Shown here: positions 8,145 through 16,929 of the stretch, piece after piece | How the letters are laid out: every line of letters begins with the position of its first letter | Position numbering within the stretch: position 1 is the first letter of the stretch | NCBI GenBank assembly: GCA_004297065.1 | Contig: SCUU01000040.1 | Location: 1-34,742 of the forward strand | Origin: Gallionellaceae bacterium | Lineage (GTDB): Bacteria; Pseudomonadota; Gammaproteobacteria; Burkholderiales; Gallionellaceae | Reading direction: 5' to 3' | DNA: 34,742 nucleotides | Notes under the pieces: generated by a model | Database searches by the model: none | The model's input: the letters and a program-made list of their open reading frames with translations, nothing else | What the model was told of the DNA's origin: nothing | Translations under genes and position numbers: made by a program

Positions 8145-10169
8145 TTACAGCTTGAAGCCGGCTACCGAGCCCTTCAGATCGGAAGCCAGACTGCTCATCT
8201 GCGCCACCGACTTTGCCGTCAGGCGCGTCCCCTCCGTGGTTTGCCCGGTGATTTGCAGAATATCCTGCATCACTGTCGATACCTCGCCGGCCATGTCGGT
8301 CTGCACTTGGGTGGACACCGAAATGCTGTTGATCAGCCGTGCCAGTTCGTTCGACACCTGTTCAATTTCCTTCAGCGATTGTCCGGCCACTTCGGAAAGC
8401 TTTGCCCCTTCCACCACGCCCACGGTGCTCTTTTCCATTGCCACGACCGCATCATGGGTGTCGCTTTGAATTGTCTTGACCAGTGCGCCGATCTGTTTGG
8501 TCGCCTCGGCGGAGCGTTCCGCCAGACGCTGCACTTCTTCCGCCACCACCGAGAAGCCGTGCCCGGCTTCCCCGGCCGATGCGGCCTGGATCGCCGCATT
8601 CAATGCGAGCACATTGGTTTGTTCGGTGATGTCCGAAATCATATCCACGATTTCGCCGATTTCCTGCGAGCTCTCGCCGAGCCGTTTAATACGTTTGGAG
8701 GTATCCTGAATCTGCTCGCGAATGCCGTCCATGCCGCTAATCGTATTGCGCACCGCCAAGGCGCCCTGTTCGGTTGCCGCCAGCGTGCGCCGCGCCACTT
8801 CAGCGGATTGCGACGCGCTGGCATCCACTTCCTTGATCGACTTGGCCATCAATTGCACGGATTCTTCGGCTTCCTGAATTTCGCGTTTTTGTTTTTGCGC
8901 CGCCTCCATCAGGTCTTTGGAAACATCCGTAGCGTCTTTGGTGGCATGGCTGATCTGGCCTGCCGCAACGGTAATGCCCGCAACCAGTTTGCGCAGTTCT
9001 TCGGTGGTGTAGTTAACCGAGTCGGCAATCGCACCGGTGATGTCTTCCGTCACCGTTGCGCGCACCGTCAAGTCGCCTTCCGCCAAATCGCTCAACTCGT
9101 TCATCAAACGCAAAATCGCGTTCTGGTTCTGCTTGTTGATGCGTTCCGACTCTCTGGCGCGGCGGTTCGAATCGTCCAGATATTCCTTGAAAATAAGCAG
9201 CAACAGCAACAGGGTCAGTACGCCGGCCAACAGCGCAACCGCTCCCGAGATGCGCGAGGTCAACGCCAGTTGGTAGCTGTTGACCAAAGCCTGCGATTTG
9301 GCCAGCAGCAGGTTCGAGTCATCCAGAATTGCTTTGGCGGCGGCTTTCGCATCCACCAGGTTGCGCGATTGCGAAACCAGAATTTCGATACTGTTGCGAT
9401 AGGGTTCGAAGCGATTCAGCGCGCCCTGCACTCTGGGGTCGGTTGCGGGCAATGCCGCGAGCGCATCTGCAGCGGCAAAAGTATCCACTCCCATTTGCGC
9501 CAATTGTTCCAGCGTCACATCGTTAGCCAGCATCTTCGCGGCGTCTTTGGCGAGCCGTTCCACGGCGAGCGCAAGTCGGATCGCCTGCACTTTCTGGTCG
9601 CCGGAATAACTTTCGATCAATTGCTGGTTGATGCCGCGGAATGTTTCGCTGGTGGTATCAATCACTTCGATGGCCTTGCCCAGAGTCACGAGGCCGCTGC
9701 GCCCGCCTTCCACCGTTTGCGCGTCCGCCAGCGTTTTGTTCACGGATACCTTCAGGGAATTCAACGCGTCGCGCGCGTCGCCGGCGGTGGCTGGCAGCGA
9801 GCTATCGCCTTTGTCCAGCAATTCCAGAATGCCGGAAATTTCTTTCTTGCTTTGGCCTATGCTCCCGAATGCTTCGGACTGTCCCGTCAAACTGGATTGC
9901 GCATCCTTGGCCAGCCGCTGCGACAGCATCAGCAACTTTCCGGACTGGGCGATATAACTGGAACTGAATCCGTTCTCGCGGTTATTGATATATGCCGCCA
10001 CCGCCGCAATGACCAGACAGGCCACTGTCGCAATACCCAATATTTTCATCTGTTGCGCGATCGGCAGGCGACCGATTACAGGTAACGGAGCGTTCGCCAC
10101 TTTGGACACATCGTCCGCGCCGATTTTTGTGAACAGTTTGAATTGGGGTAATTTCAGCTTGAATGCCAT
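8145..10169 (-). CDS. pilJ: PilJ-type methyl-accepting chemotaxis protein
   Basis: A 674-aa inner-membrane chemoreceptor. It has a cytosolic N-terminal tail, TM1 at about 42-61 ([18 protein letters not shown]), a periplasmic region with a PilJ-type helical sensor, TM2 at about 306-329 (leucine-rich, ending [11 protein letters not shown]), a HAMP-like linker, and a long coiled-coil signalling domain. The conserved hairpin tip is visible as [20 protein letters not shown] at about 525-545. PilJ is the receptor of the Chp system, which senses pilus and surface contact in Pseudomonas. The start ATG at 10167-10169 follows GGGGAGA; a GTG at 10187 overlaps that site and is rejected. No CheR-tethering pentapeptide is seen at the C-terminus (ends SVAGFKL). 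It lies between pilI (41-base gap) and pilL (19-base gap). Confidence 0.95.
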   Translation of the reverse strand: MAFKLKLPQFKLFTKIGADDVSKVANAPLPVIGRLPIAQQMKILGIATVACLVIAAVAAYINNRENGFSSSYIAQSGKLLMLSQRLAKDAQSSLTGQSEAFGSIGQSKKEISGILELLDKGDSSLPATAGDARDALNSLKVSVNKTLADAQTVEGGRSGLVTLGKAIEVIDTTSETFRGINQQLIESYSGDQKVQAIRLALAVERLAKDAAKMLANDVTLEQLAQMGVDTFAAADALAALPATDPRVQGALNRFEPYRNSIEILVSQSRNLVDAKAAAKAILDDSNLLLAKSQALVNSYQLALTSRISGAVALLAGVLTLLLLLLIFKEYLDDSNRRARESERINKQNQNAILRLMNELSDLAEGDLTVRATVTEDITGAIADSVNYTTEELRKLVAGITVAAGQISHATKDATDVSKDLMEAAQKQKREIQEAEESVQLMAKSIKEVDASASQSAEVARRTLAATEQGALAVRNTISGMDGIREQIQDTSKRIKRLGESSQEIGEIVDMISDITEQTNVLALNAAIQAASAGEAGHGFSVVAEEVQRLAERSAEATKQIGALVKTIQSDTHDAVVAMEKSTVGVVEGAKLSEVAGQSLKEIEQVSNELARLINSISVSTQVQTDMAGEVSTVMQDILQITGQTTEGTRLTAKSVAQMSSLASDLKGSVAGFKL

Positions 10170-10210
10170 GTTATTTTTTCTCCCCACACGGGAACAGATA
10201 ACGGAAATTG

Positions 10211-10705
10211 TTAAATTGCCACTTGCAAAAATTCAGCCTGCTCCAGCAAGCCGACGATATCCAACTTGTGCCAGGTACCGCCCTGATTGTCGCGATACTC
10301 GCTTTGTCCCTCGGCTTCGCTTTGCTGCCATGTCCGCGCGTCGCGCAATCCCAGCACGCGATCCACCAGCAATGCGGCATTGAAGCCGTGCCGCTCGGCG
10401 AGCAGCAACACGCGGTTGGCGATGTCGCCGGACGCTTCCCCATTGTGCTGGTACGCGGCCATATCGGCCACGCAGTACAAGTTGCCGCGCACATTGGTGA
10501 CGCCGCGAAACCAGGATTTGCTCAACGGCACGCGCGTCAGTGGCGGCAAGGGCAACACTTCGCTGACATCCCCCATGTCCACCAACCAGTTTGCTCCGGC
10601 GATCTGTACACCCAGCGTGGAAACCTGATTGCCGGCGCGATCCTTCGCCTGAATGCGGTTGCTTAAACCCTGCTGGAATTCGCGCAGATTGAGACGTTTT
10701 GACAT
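10211..10705 (-). CDS. pilI: PilI, CheW-like adaptor
   Basis: A 164-aa CheW-domain protein. It links the receptor PilJ to the kinase PilL in the polar chemosensory array. The CheW fold is visible in [20 protein letters not shown], the conserved [19 protein letters not shown] segment (compare RG(V/I)xNxRGxxxxVxDL), and [10 protein letters not shown]. The ATG lies six bases after the pilH stop, so translation is probably coupled; no strong ribosome site is visible. The gene order pilG-pilH-pilI-pilJ-pilL identifies it as PilI rather than a general CheW. Confidence 0.93.
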   Translation of the reverse strand: MSKRLNLREFQQGLSNRIQAKDRAGNQVSTLGVQIAGANWLVDMGDVSEVLPLPPLTRVPLSKSWFRGVTNVRGNLYCVADMAAYQHNGEASGDIANRVLLLAERHGFNAALLVDRVLGLRDARTWQQSEAEGQSEYRDNQGGTWHKLDIVGLLEQAEFLQVAI

Positions 10706-10711
10706 GACAAA

Positions 10712-11077
10712 TCAGCCGAGCGCCGCGACTTTGCCCAGCAGTTCAGCCGCTATGATCGGCTTGACCACGTAATCCTTGGCCCCCTGGCGTAGCCCCCAAA
10801 TTTTGTCTGTTTCCTGGTCTTTGCTGGTGCAGATCAGCACCGGGATATGTTGCGTTTCGGGATCCTTGGTGATTGCGCGCGTTGCCTGAAAACCGTTCAG
10901 ACCCGGCATAACCACATCCATGATGATCAGATCGGGCTTGCCCAGTTTGGCTTGGGCTATACCCGATTCGCCGCTCTCCGCGTACAAAATCTCAAAGCCC
11001 TGTTTGCTCAATATTTCCCCGATAACATGGCGCTCGGTGGCCGAGTCGTCCACAACCAATATTTTCTTAATAGCCAT
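10712..11077 (-). CDS. pilH: PilH, single-domain response regulator
   Basis: A 121-aa CheY-like receiver with no output domain. The acidic pocket is in ILVVDDSAT, the phosphorylated Asp in LIIMDVVMPGLNGFQ, then the Thr/Ser in VLICTSK and the Lys in DYVVKPI. In the Chp system PilH is one of two receivers phosphorylated by the kinase; it is thought to affect pilus retraction or to act as a phosphate sink. The ATG follows AGGAGG by nine bases, and the start overlaps the end of pilG by 11 bases. The second position in the cluster and the MPGLNGF motif support PilH rather than PilG. Confidence 0.93.
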   Translation of the reverse strand: MAIKKILVVDDSATERHVIGEILSKQGFEILYAESGESGIAQAKLGKPDLIIMDVVMPGLNGFQATRAITKDPETQHIPVLICTSKDQETDKIWGLRQGAKDYVVKPIIAAELLGKVAALG

Positions 11078-11480
11078 GGCGCAGTTCCTCCTGTTGCTGT
11101 GTGTGGGCCAAGACCGTTTCGATCAGGCTTTTTTTGTTGAAGGGCTTGATAAGATATTGATCCGAGCCGGCCAGTTTGCCGCGTGCGCGATCAAACAAAG
11201 TGTCCTTGCTGGTCAGAATAACGACGGGGATGTCGCGGAAATCGTGGTGGCTTTTAATCAGGGCGCAGGTCTGGTAGCCATCCAGACGCGGCATCATCAC
11301 ATCCACAAGAATAATGTCGGGGCGAGTATCGACCACCTTGCACAAGCCGTCGAAACCATCTTCGGCCAGTACGACGCGGCAGCCTGCTTGCGACAGGAAA
11401 ATTTCACCGCTGCGCCGAATAGTATTGCTGTCATCGATCAGCACCACTTTCACCCCAGATAATGGCAGGCTATCGTTCAT
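11067..11480 (-). CDS. pilG: PilG, single-domain response regulator
   Basis: A 137-aa CheY-like receiver, first gene of the chemosensory operon. Motifs: VVLIDDSNTIRRS, phospho-acceptor Asp in IILVDVMMPRLDGYQ, VVILTSKD, and YLIKPFNK. PilG of Pseudomonas promotes pilus extension and twitching and feeds surface sensing. The frame is open well upstream, but two tandem ATGs (11483 and 11480) follow an AAAGGGGGG ribosome site; 11480 has the better spacing. No promoter could be named with confidence in the roughly 146 bases upstream. Confidence 0.93.
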   Translation of the reverse strand: MNDSLPLSGVKVVLIDDSNTIRRSGEIFLSQAGCRVVLAEDGFDGLCKVVDTRPDIILVDVMMPRLDGYQTCALIKSHHDFRDIPVVILTSKDTLFDRARGKLAGSDQYLIKPFNKKSLIETVLAHTQQQEELRHGY

Positions 11481-11626
11481 CATTCCCCCCTTTGGCACTG
11501 TTGTGCTCTTCAATCGGCCTGAATGCGTTTGAAGCGGCAATGCTAACGTATCCCGCCTCATATGTCATGGCGTATTCGCCGCTCCGTGCATCACGTGTAC
11601 AGGATGTTGGCGGCAGCGGAGATGGA

Positions 11627-11885
11627 TCAACTTTTGGTTTTTTTGCCCATCCCATAGATCAGGTACTCAAAGAACAGCTCATACCAGTCCCGGTCGTTTC
11701 CCTTGAGGGAGTTCAACAGTTTTTTTGACCTCTCCGACAGGCCATTTCGGGTTGAACGACACCGGCATATGTCCGGGATAAAACTTGAGTGTCTCGCACA
11801 GATGATCCGCCGTTTTGCCAATCTCTGTCAGCATCAGGGCAAGGTCTTTGTCCGAATCGATTTCGGCGGTCGGATCACCATACAT
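11627..11885 (-). pseudogene. small unknown gene frameshifted at an A7 run
   Basis: Two overlapping minus-strand frames read as halves of one protein. The first runs from ATG 11885 (MYGDPTAEIDSDKDLALM) through GHMPVSFNPKWPVGEVKK. The second continues LLNSLKGNDRDWYELFFEY and ends GMGKKTKS. Removing one A from the seven-A run (seven T on the plus strand, about 11720-11726) joins them into an 85-aa product that stays sensible on both sides. I do not recognise the family. Just upstream of the ATG, the same frame meets a TAA inside a MITE-like terminal repeat, so the 5' end may also have been cut off. Possible causes are a decayed gene, a sequencing error in the homopolymer, or slippage on the A run. 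Confidence 0.5.
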
Positions 11886-11905
11886 TTGGCGTCTTGCATT
11901 TGGGC

Positions 11906-11930
11906 GAAATCTGCATTTTTAGAAGCGCCC
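11906..11930. repeat. solo terminal repeat of the 200-bp MITE-like family
   Basis: These 25 bases match the right terminal repeat of the element at 12285-12484 at 23 of 25 positions, including ATTTTTAGAAGCGCCC. The matching left end is not found to its left, so this is a truncated copy or a recombination scar. It sits immediately upstream of the frameshifted small gene. Confidence 0.65.
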
Positions 11931-12284
11931 TTGAGCAAGGGCTGGGTCGAGATAGGTGCGCTCAACATCGCCAAAGTTACCCAGGGCGTCGGTGTCACGC
12001 GCCTTATCCAAGCCGTTGCCGCACCAGGATGCCGGGCAACTTGCCTGGGAGCAGATTCGCACAGGAGTTGGGTGCGTAAAGAAAAGGCGCGCAAGGCGTT
12101 TTGCCGCAAGTACCGGTGCCGCTACGAAAACCACGATGGGCGGCAGTGGATGCATACGGGTACGCGCGAGCGATACGGCGAGGAAGTCTGGTCGATATTG
12201 CAAGGCTGGGGATGCGTATTTTTGCCCGCAGAGTCTGCATATTTCCGTCAGGTTTCGGCTGGAGCTTCACCCCAGCCGATTTAA
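11931..12284. other. unassigned stretch between two MITE-like ends
   Basis: These 354 bases contain overlapping open frames on both strands, none with a ribosome site or a recognisable motif. The plus-strand frame that ends at 12284 is arginine-rich in its second half and looks like chance or decayed coding sequence. No RNA gene is recognised. The stretch is bounded by outward-facing ends of the same repeat family. Confidence 0.35.
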
Positions 12285-12484
12285 GGGCGCTTCTAAAAAT
12301 CCAAATTTCGTCGCAATACTGCGTTGCTCACAAAAAATTACTCCTTACATATCACATATATGCTGCGTCGTAATTTTTTGTTCGCGCCTTGTCTTGCTTA
12401 TAACCAGCGACTTAGCGCATGCTTCATCGCGCTTAGTCGAATGGCTAGTAGTTTCATCAGAAATTTGAATTTTTAGAAGCGCCC
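12285..12484. mobile_element. 200-bp MITE-like element, 25-bp terminal inverted repeats
   Basis: The left end at 12285-12309 (GGGCGCTTCTAAAAATCCAA and five more bases) and the reverse complement of 12460-12484 agree at 24 of 25 positions. A possible TAA duplication flanks it (ATTTAA before, TAAATA after). Inside is a perfect 11-bp inverted repeat, CAAAAAATTAC at 12331-12341 and GTAATTTTTTG at 12370-12380. No gene is encoded, so it depends on a transposase elsewhere if it is mobile. It lies between the decayed region and flhA. Confidence 0.75.
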
Positions 12485-12557
12485 TAAATAGCCGCCTAAA
12501 TCCCCTTCTATTCTGCCGCTCGCTTTTTTCCGGACTTCCGATAATAGGCATCACTAA

Positions 12558-12578
12558 AAGACCCATTGGGTCTTGTTT
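12558..12578. terminator. terminator-like hairpin upstream of flhA
   Basis: AAGACCC-ATT-GGGTCTT forms a 7-bp stem with a 3-base loop, followed by TTGTTTC on the plus strand and preceded by an A run, so it could work in both directions. It lies about 35 bases before flhA and may insulate the flagellar operon from upstream read-through, or form part of the flhA leader. The T tract is weak. Confidence 0.45.
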
Positions 12579-12613
12579 CGGGCGGTGCAAATTCGGAAGG
12601 AAGGTTGCGGCAA

Positions 12614-14695
12614 ATGAATTTTCTACAACTGCTTCAAGATACGTTCAAACGCCTGGGTTTGCGCAGCATGGCGGGACCGGTGCTGATCGTGATGATCCTG
12701 GCGATGATGGTGTTGCCGCTGCCGCCGTTTCTGCTCGACATCCTGTTCACCTTCAATATCGCGATGGCGATCATGGTGTTGCTGGTCAGTATGAATACCC
12801 TGAAACCGTTGGATTTCGCTTCTTTTCCGACCGTGCTGCTGATTTCCACTTTGCTGCGTCTGTCGCTTAACGTCGCTTCCACGCGCGTGGTGTTGATGGA
12901 GGGGCACACCGGCCCGGATGCGGCGGGTAAGGTGATCGAGTCGTTCGGCCATTTTCTGGTGGGCGGCAACTATGCGGTGGGTATCGTGGTGTTCGCGATC
13001 CTGGTGGTCATCAATTTCATGGTCATCACCAAGGGTGCGGGACGCATCGCCGAAGTGGGCGCGCGTTTCACTCTGGATGCGATGCCCGGCAAGCAAATGG
13101 CCATAGATGCCGACTTGAATGCGGGTTTGATCGGCGAAGATGAGGCTCGCCGCCGCCGTGCGGAAGTGGCGCAGGAAGCCGATTTCTACGGTGCAATGGA
13201 CGGTGCGAGCAAATTCGTGCGCGGCGATGCCGTAGCCGGCATCATCATCCTGGCGATCAACCTGGTGGGCGGTTTTGTGGTGGGGGTGTTGCAGCACAAT
13301 CTGGATATGGCTGCCGCGGCCAAGACTTATACCCTGTTGGCGATTGGTGACGGCCTGGTGGCACAGGTGCCCGCGCTGGTGATTTCGACCGCTGCCGGTC
13401 TGGTGGTAAGCCGTGTGACCAGTAATGACAACATCGGCCAGCAGCTGATCAAACAACTTTTCACCAGCCCGCAAGTGCTGTTGCTTACGGCGGGCATCAT
13501 CGGTCTGATGGGGATGATTCCCGGCATGCCGCATTTCGCTTTCCTGTTGCTTGCCGGTGTGATGGGCTGGCTCGCTTACTTCTTGTTGCAGCGCAGCAAG
13601 AAGGTTGCCGAACAACCTGTTATGGAAGCGGTGGTGGCACCTCAATCCGAGACCCCCGAAGCCAGCTGGGAAGATGTGGCGCAGGTGGACGTGCTGGGTC
13701 TGGAAGTGGGCTATCGCATCATCTCGCTGGTGGACAAGGCGCAAGACGGCGATCTGTTGCGCCGCATCAAAGGCATACGCAAGAAATTCACCCAGGAAAT
13801 GGGCTTCCTACCGCCGTCGGTGCATATCCGCGACAACCTCGATCTGCGCCCCAACGCTTACCGCATCACCTTGAAAGGTGCCGAAATCGGTACCGGCGAG
13901 GCTTATACCAATATGTTCCTCGCGATCGATCCGGGCAGTGCGAGCGGCGTGTTGCCGGGCATGCAAACGACCGATCCAGCGTTCGGCCTGCCTGCTACCT
14001 GGATCGAGGCGGAGATGCGCGAAAACGCACAAGCGATGGGCTTTACCGTGGTGGATGCCGGCACCGTGGTGGCAACCCACATGAGCCACCTCATCCATAC
14101 CTATGCGGCCGAATTGCTGGGGCGTCAGGAGTTGCAGCAGTTGCTCGATCATATTGCCAAGATCGCGCCAAAGCTTATCGAAGACCTCGTGCCGAAGCTG
14201 TTGCCGCTCTCGACCGTACAGAAAGTCATGCAGAGCCTGCTCGACGAAGGCATGCATATCCGCGATATGCGCACCATTCTGGAAACGCTGGTGGAACATG
14301 CGACCCGTACCCAGGATGCTGCAGTGTTGACCGGTCTGGTGCGTGTTGCGCTCGGCCCGGCTATCGTGCAGCAGTTCTACCCGTCGGCGCAGGAGTTGCA
14401 AGTCATCGGCATGGACAAGGAGCTGGAATACGTGTTGGCGCAGGCAATGCAGGCCGGCGGCGGTTCCGCTATCGAGCCGGGCCTGGCCTCCACGCTGTTG
14501 CGCGAAGCGCGTTCCGCCGCACAAACGCAGGAACAAATGGGCTTACCCACGGTGCTGCTGGTGCCGGGACAGATACGCGATCTGCTGGCGCGTTTCCTCA
14601 AGCGCTCGTTGCCGCAGCTCAAAGTTATTTCGCATGAGGAAGTGCCGGGATTCAAAACGGTTAGGGTCACATCTTTGGTAGGGGGTAGAGCATGA
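12614..14695 (+). CDS. flhA: FlhA, flagellar export gate protein
   Basis: A 693-aa inner-membrane protein of the flagellar type III secretion system. About eight hydrophobic segments fill residues 20-330. The conserved cytoplasmic FHIPEP loop region is visible in STLLRLSLNVASTRVVL, TKGAGRIAEVGARFTLDAMPG and the QEADFYGAMDGASKFVRGD stretch. A cytosolic domain of about 350 residues follows; it forms the nonameric ring that docks substrate-chaperone complexes, including FlgN with FlgK and FlgL. ATG 12614 follows GGAAGGAAGG at good distance; the open frame upstream is not coding. It is the first gene of flhA-flhF-flhG-fliA-motC-motD and its TGA overlaps the flhF ATG (ATGA). flhB, often its upstream neighbour, is not in the window. 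Confidence 0.97.
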   Translation: MNFLQLLQDTFKRLGLRSMAGPVLIVMILAMMVLPLPPFLLDILFTFNIAMAIMVLLVSMNTLKPLDFASFPTVLLISTLLRLSLNVASTRVVLMEGHTGPDAAGKVIESFGHFLVGGNYAVGIVVFAILVVINFMVITKGAGRIAEVGARFTLDAMPGKQMAIDADLNAGLIGEDEARRRRAEVAQEADFYGAMDGASKFVRGDAVAGIIILAINLVGGFVVGVLQHNLDMAAAAKTYTLLAIGDGLVAQVPALVISTAAGLVVSRVTSNDNIGQQLIKQLFTSPQVLLLTAGIIGLMGMIPGMPHFAFLLLAGVMGWLAYFLLQRSKKVAEQPVMEAVVAPQSETPEASWEDVAQVDVLGLEVGYRIISLVDKAQDGDLLRRIKGIRKKFTQEMGFLPPSVHIRDNLDLRPNAYRITLKGAEIGTGEAYTNMFLAIDPGSASGVLPGMQTTDPAFGLPATWIEAEMRENAQAMGFTVVDAGTVVATHMSHLIHTYAAELLGRQELQQLLDHIAKIAPKLIEDLVPKLLPLSTVQKVMQSLLDEGMHIRDMRTILETLVEHATRTQDAAVLTGLVRVALGPAIVQQFYPSAQELQVIGMDKELEYVLAQAMQAGGGSAIEPGLASTLLREARSAAQTQEQMGLPTVLLVPGQIRDLLARFLKRSLPQLKVISHEEVPGFKTVRVTSLVGGRA

Positions 14696-15945
14696 ACGCT
14701 AGAAAATTTATCGCGGTAAATTCGCGCGAGGCATTGAAGCTGGTGCGTGTCGAACTGGGGGAAGACGCAGTTATCCTGTCCAACCGCAAAGTGGCGGACG
14801 GCGTCGAGATCGTGGCGATGGGCAGTGCGGAATTGTCGCGCCTGAGCGAAACCAAAGTAAGCGCGCCGAAAGCGGCTCCGGCGGCACTCAACAAACAGGC
14901 GCTGAATCAGGCTGCGGCTCTGGGTGCCAAGGTGCTGGATGCCAACACCCAACGCGAAATTGCGACTGCCAAAAAAGAGGAAGTTGCGGCGACGCCTGCG
15001 GCGGAACAGGCGGGCATCCTGAGCGAGATCAAAACCATGCACAATATGCTGAAAGAGCAGATGGCGTGCATGGCCTGGAGCGACATGCAGCAGCGCGACC
15101 CCAAACGCAGCACCTTGATGCGCGACATGATTAATGTGGGTTTCAGCCCGGCCCTGTCGCGTCAGTTGCTCGACAAGATGCCGGTCAACGGAGACAGCGC
15201 CTGGGTGCGCCGCATTCTCGCGCATAACATCCGCACCGCCTCGGCAGCCGACGATGTGGTGACACGCGGCGGTGTCTATGCGCTGGTCGGCCCGACCGGC
15301 GTGGGCAAAACCACGACCACGGCCAAGCTGGCCGCGCGTGCCGTGGTGCGCTACGGTGCCGACAAGGTCGCGCTCATCACGACCGACAGCTACCGTATCG
15401 GCGCGCACGAACAATTGAAAATCTACGGCAAGATACTCGGCGCGACCGTGCATGCCGTGCGCGATACGGAAGACCTCAAGCTCACCCTGTCCGGCCTGAA
15501 GCACAAACATCTGGTGCTGATCGACACCATGGGGGTAGGCCAGCGCGACAGCCGTGTGGCCGGGCAGGCGGAAATGTTCGATGCCGCCGGTGTGCGACGC
15601 CTGCTGCTGTTGAACGCGACCAGTGCGGGCGGCACGTTGGACGATGTGGTGCGCATGTACCACGGAAGCGGGGTGGTCGGCTGCATCCCCACCAAGCTGG
15701 ATGAGGCGGTGACTTTGGGTACGGTGCTGGATGTGGTGGTGCGCCATAAGCTGACCATGCATTACATCGCGAGCGGCCAGCGCGTACCGGAAGACCTGCA
15801 CGAAGTGAATCTGGACTATCTGCTGCACCGCGCGTTCAAGGCGGGTGCCAAACCCACGGCATTTGCGATGCAGGAATTGGAGTTCCCCGCGTTTATGGCG
15901 GGTTCCGGCGCGGCACCCATGATGCGGGCCGAATATGCTGCATGA
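14692..15945 (+). CDS. flhF: FlhF, SRP-like GTPase for flagellar placement
   Basis: A 417-aa SRP-family GTPase that recruits early flagellar parts to the cell pole in polarly flagellated bacteria. The N-terminal domain starts MNARKFIAVNSREALKLV, followed by a variable linker and a four-helix N domain. The G domain carries GPTGVGKTTTTAKLA (about 200-214), the DSYRIGAHEQLKIY segment, LIDTMGVGQRD (about 275-285) and TKLDEA (about 333). Translation is coupled to flhA through an ATGA overlap. FlhG is the usual activator of its GTPase, and it follows directly with an 11-base overlap. Confidence 0.96.
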   Translation: MNARKFIAVNSREALKLVRVELGEDAVILSNRKVADGVEIVAMGSAELSRLSETKVSAPKAAPAALNKQALNQAAALGAKVLDANTQREIATAKKEEVAATPAAEQAGILSEIKTMHNMLKEQMACMAWSDMQQRDPKRSTLMRDMINVGFSPALSRQLLDKMPVNGDSAWVRRILAHNIRTASAADDVVTRGGVYALVGPTGVGKTTTTAKLAARAVVRYGADKVALITTDSYRIGAHEQLKIYGKILGATVHAVRDTEDLKLTLSGLKHKHLVLIDTMGVGQRDSRVAGQAEMFDAAGVRRLLLLNATSAGGTLDDVVRMYHGSGVVGCIPTKLDEAVTLGTVLDVVVRHKLTMHYIASGQRVPEDLHEVNLDYLLHRAFKAGAKPTAFAMQELEFPAFMAGSGAAPMMRAEYAA

Positions 15946-16912
15946 TACTTTTTCCGCCGGATACCTGACGAGTGTTCCCTCGCCCCAACCCTCCCCCATC
16001 GGGGGAGGGGGCGATGGCGAAAAGCAATTTTTCGATTCTGACCAGGCCGAAGGGCTGCGCCGTTTGCTGGCGCGATCCGCGGCACGGGTGGTCACTGTCG
16101 TCGGTGCCCGCAGCGGTCTGGGTGCCACCAGTGTGGTGGTCAATCTGGCTGCGGCATGGGCGCGCTCCGGCAAGGATGTGCTGGTACTGGACGAGCACCT
16201 GACCCAGAACAATGTGGCCAACACGCTGGCGCTCAAGCCGCGTTACGACCTGTTGAACGTGGTGCGCGGTGACAAAACGTTACGCGAAGTTATGTTGCGC
16301 GGCAGCGATGGTGTCCAGATATTGCCGGTTGCCCGCGCCATGCAGGCACTGCCCAGGCTGGGCGAAGACGGGCGCGAGCAATTATTGGAGTCGTTGACGC
16401 AGGCGGCCAGAGGCATGGACGTGGTGCTGGTCGATGCTGCCGCGCGCGCGGGGCATTCGGTGTGCGCGAGCCTGTCCGGCGACGAGCCGTTGATGCTGGT
16501 GCTGAACGGCACGGCGAGCGGGATTACCGAAAGCTATGCCATGCTCAAGCAGATGGCGCTGCACAATGGTCGCCAGACCTTCGATATCGCGGTCAACAAA
16601 ATCAACGACGCGGGCGATGCGCGCGCGATTTTCGACAATATGGCGCAACTGGCATGGCGCAATTTACAAGTACGGCTGGGATATATGGGATATATTCCGG
16701 TTGATGAAAAGCTCAAACGTGCGACACAATTATGCCGCCCGGTCGTCGAAGCATTCCCGAGCGCGCAAGGCTCCGTGGCGTTCGGCGAACTGGCACACAA
16801 TCTGATGCATGCAAAAAACGTGACGGACGAAAAAATGAGCGGTTTAACCAGAGTCATGCAACGCCTGATCCGGCAGGCGCACCCCTTGAGCGCGGTGTCT
16901 GCCATTACATGA
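15935..16912 (+). CDS. flhG: FlhG/FleN-like MinD-family ATPase, flagellar number regulator
   Basis: A 325-aa MinD/ParA-like protein limiting flagellar number. The FlhG hallmark DQAEGLRRLL, the helix that activates FlhF, is at 36-45. The P-loop region at about 57-66 reads GARSGLGATS instead of the usual KGGVGKT, so both P-loop lysines are absent; nucleotide handling is probably altered. The next strand and acidic residue are kept (DVLVLDEH), and the C-terminus has an amphipathic helix. Codons of about 15-29 are made of a palindromic repeat (CCCTCCCCC-ATC-GGGGGAGGG at 15989-16009), giving PSPQPSPIGGGGDGE. No ATG, GTG or TTG lies in frame between the repeat and DQAEG, so it must be translated unless a CTG is used. 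The start overlaps flhF by 11 bases. Confidence 0.9.
   Translation: MLHDTFSAGYLTSVPSPQPSPIGGGGDGEKQFFDSDQAEGLRRLLARSAARVVTVVGARSGLGATSVVVNLAAAWARSGKDVLVLDEHLTQNNVANTLALKPRYDLLNVVRGDKTLREVMLRGSDGVQILPVARAMQALPRLGEDGREQLLESLTQAARGMDVVLVDAAARAGHSVCASLSGDEPLMLVLNGTASGITESYAMLKQMALHNGRQTFDIAVNKINDAGDARAIFDNMAQLAWRNLQVRLGYMGYIPVDEKLKRATQLCRPVVEAFPSAQGSVAFGELAHNLMHAKNVTDEKMSGLTRVMQRLIRQAHPLSAVSAIT
15982..16015. repeat. palindromic repeat inside the flhG coding sequence
   Basis: A perfect 9-bp hairpin (CCCTCCCCC, loop ATC, GGGGGAGGG) in a C-rich then G-rich setting. It resembles the intergenic palindromes found between other flagellar genes in this window, but here lies in frame within flhG. Confidence 0.6.
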
Positions 16913-16929
16913 GAAGCAATGTAAACGCT

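Noticed and set aside
8124-10085. 653-codon plus-strand open frame opposite pilJ
   Set aside because: Composition (His, Gln, Arg, Phe-rich) is that of an antisense frame of a GC-rich gene; pilJ on the other strand is certain.
12345-12590. 81-codon minus-strand frame running through the 200-bp MITE-like element
   Set aside because: The reading is made of the element's terminal and internal repeats; such frames come with every copy of a repeat.
14377-16236. 619-codon minus-strand open frame across flhA, flhF and flhG
   Set aside because: Antisense shadow spanning three genuine genes with overlapping starts.
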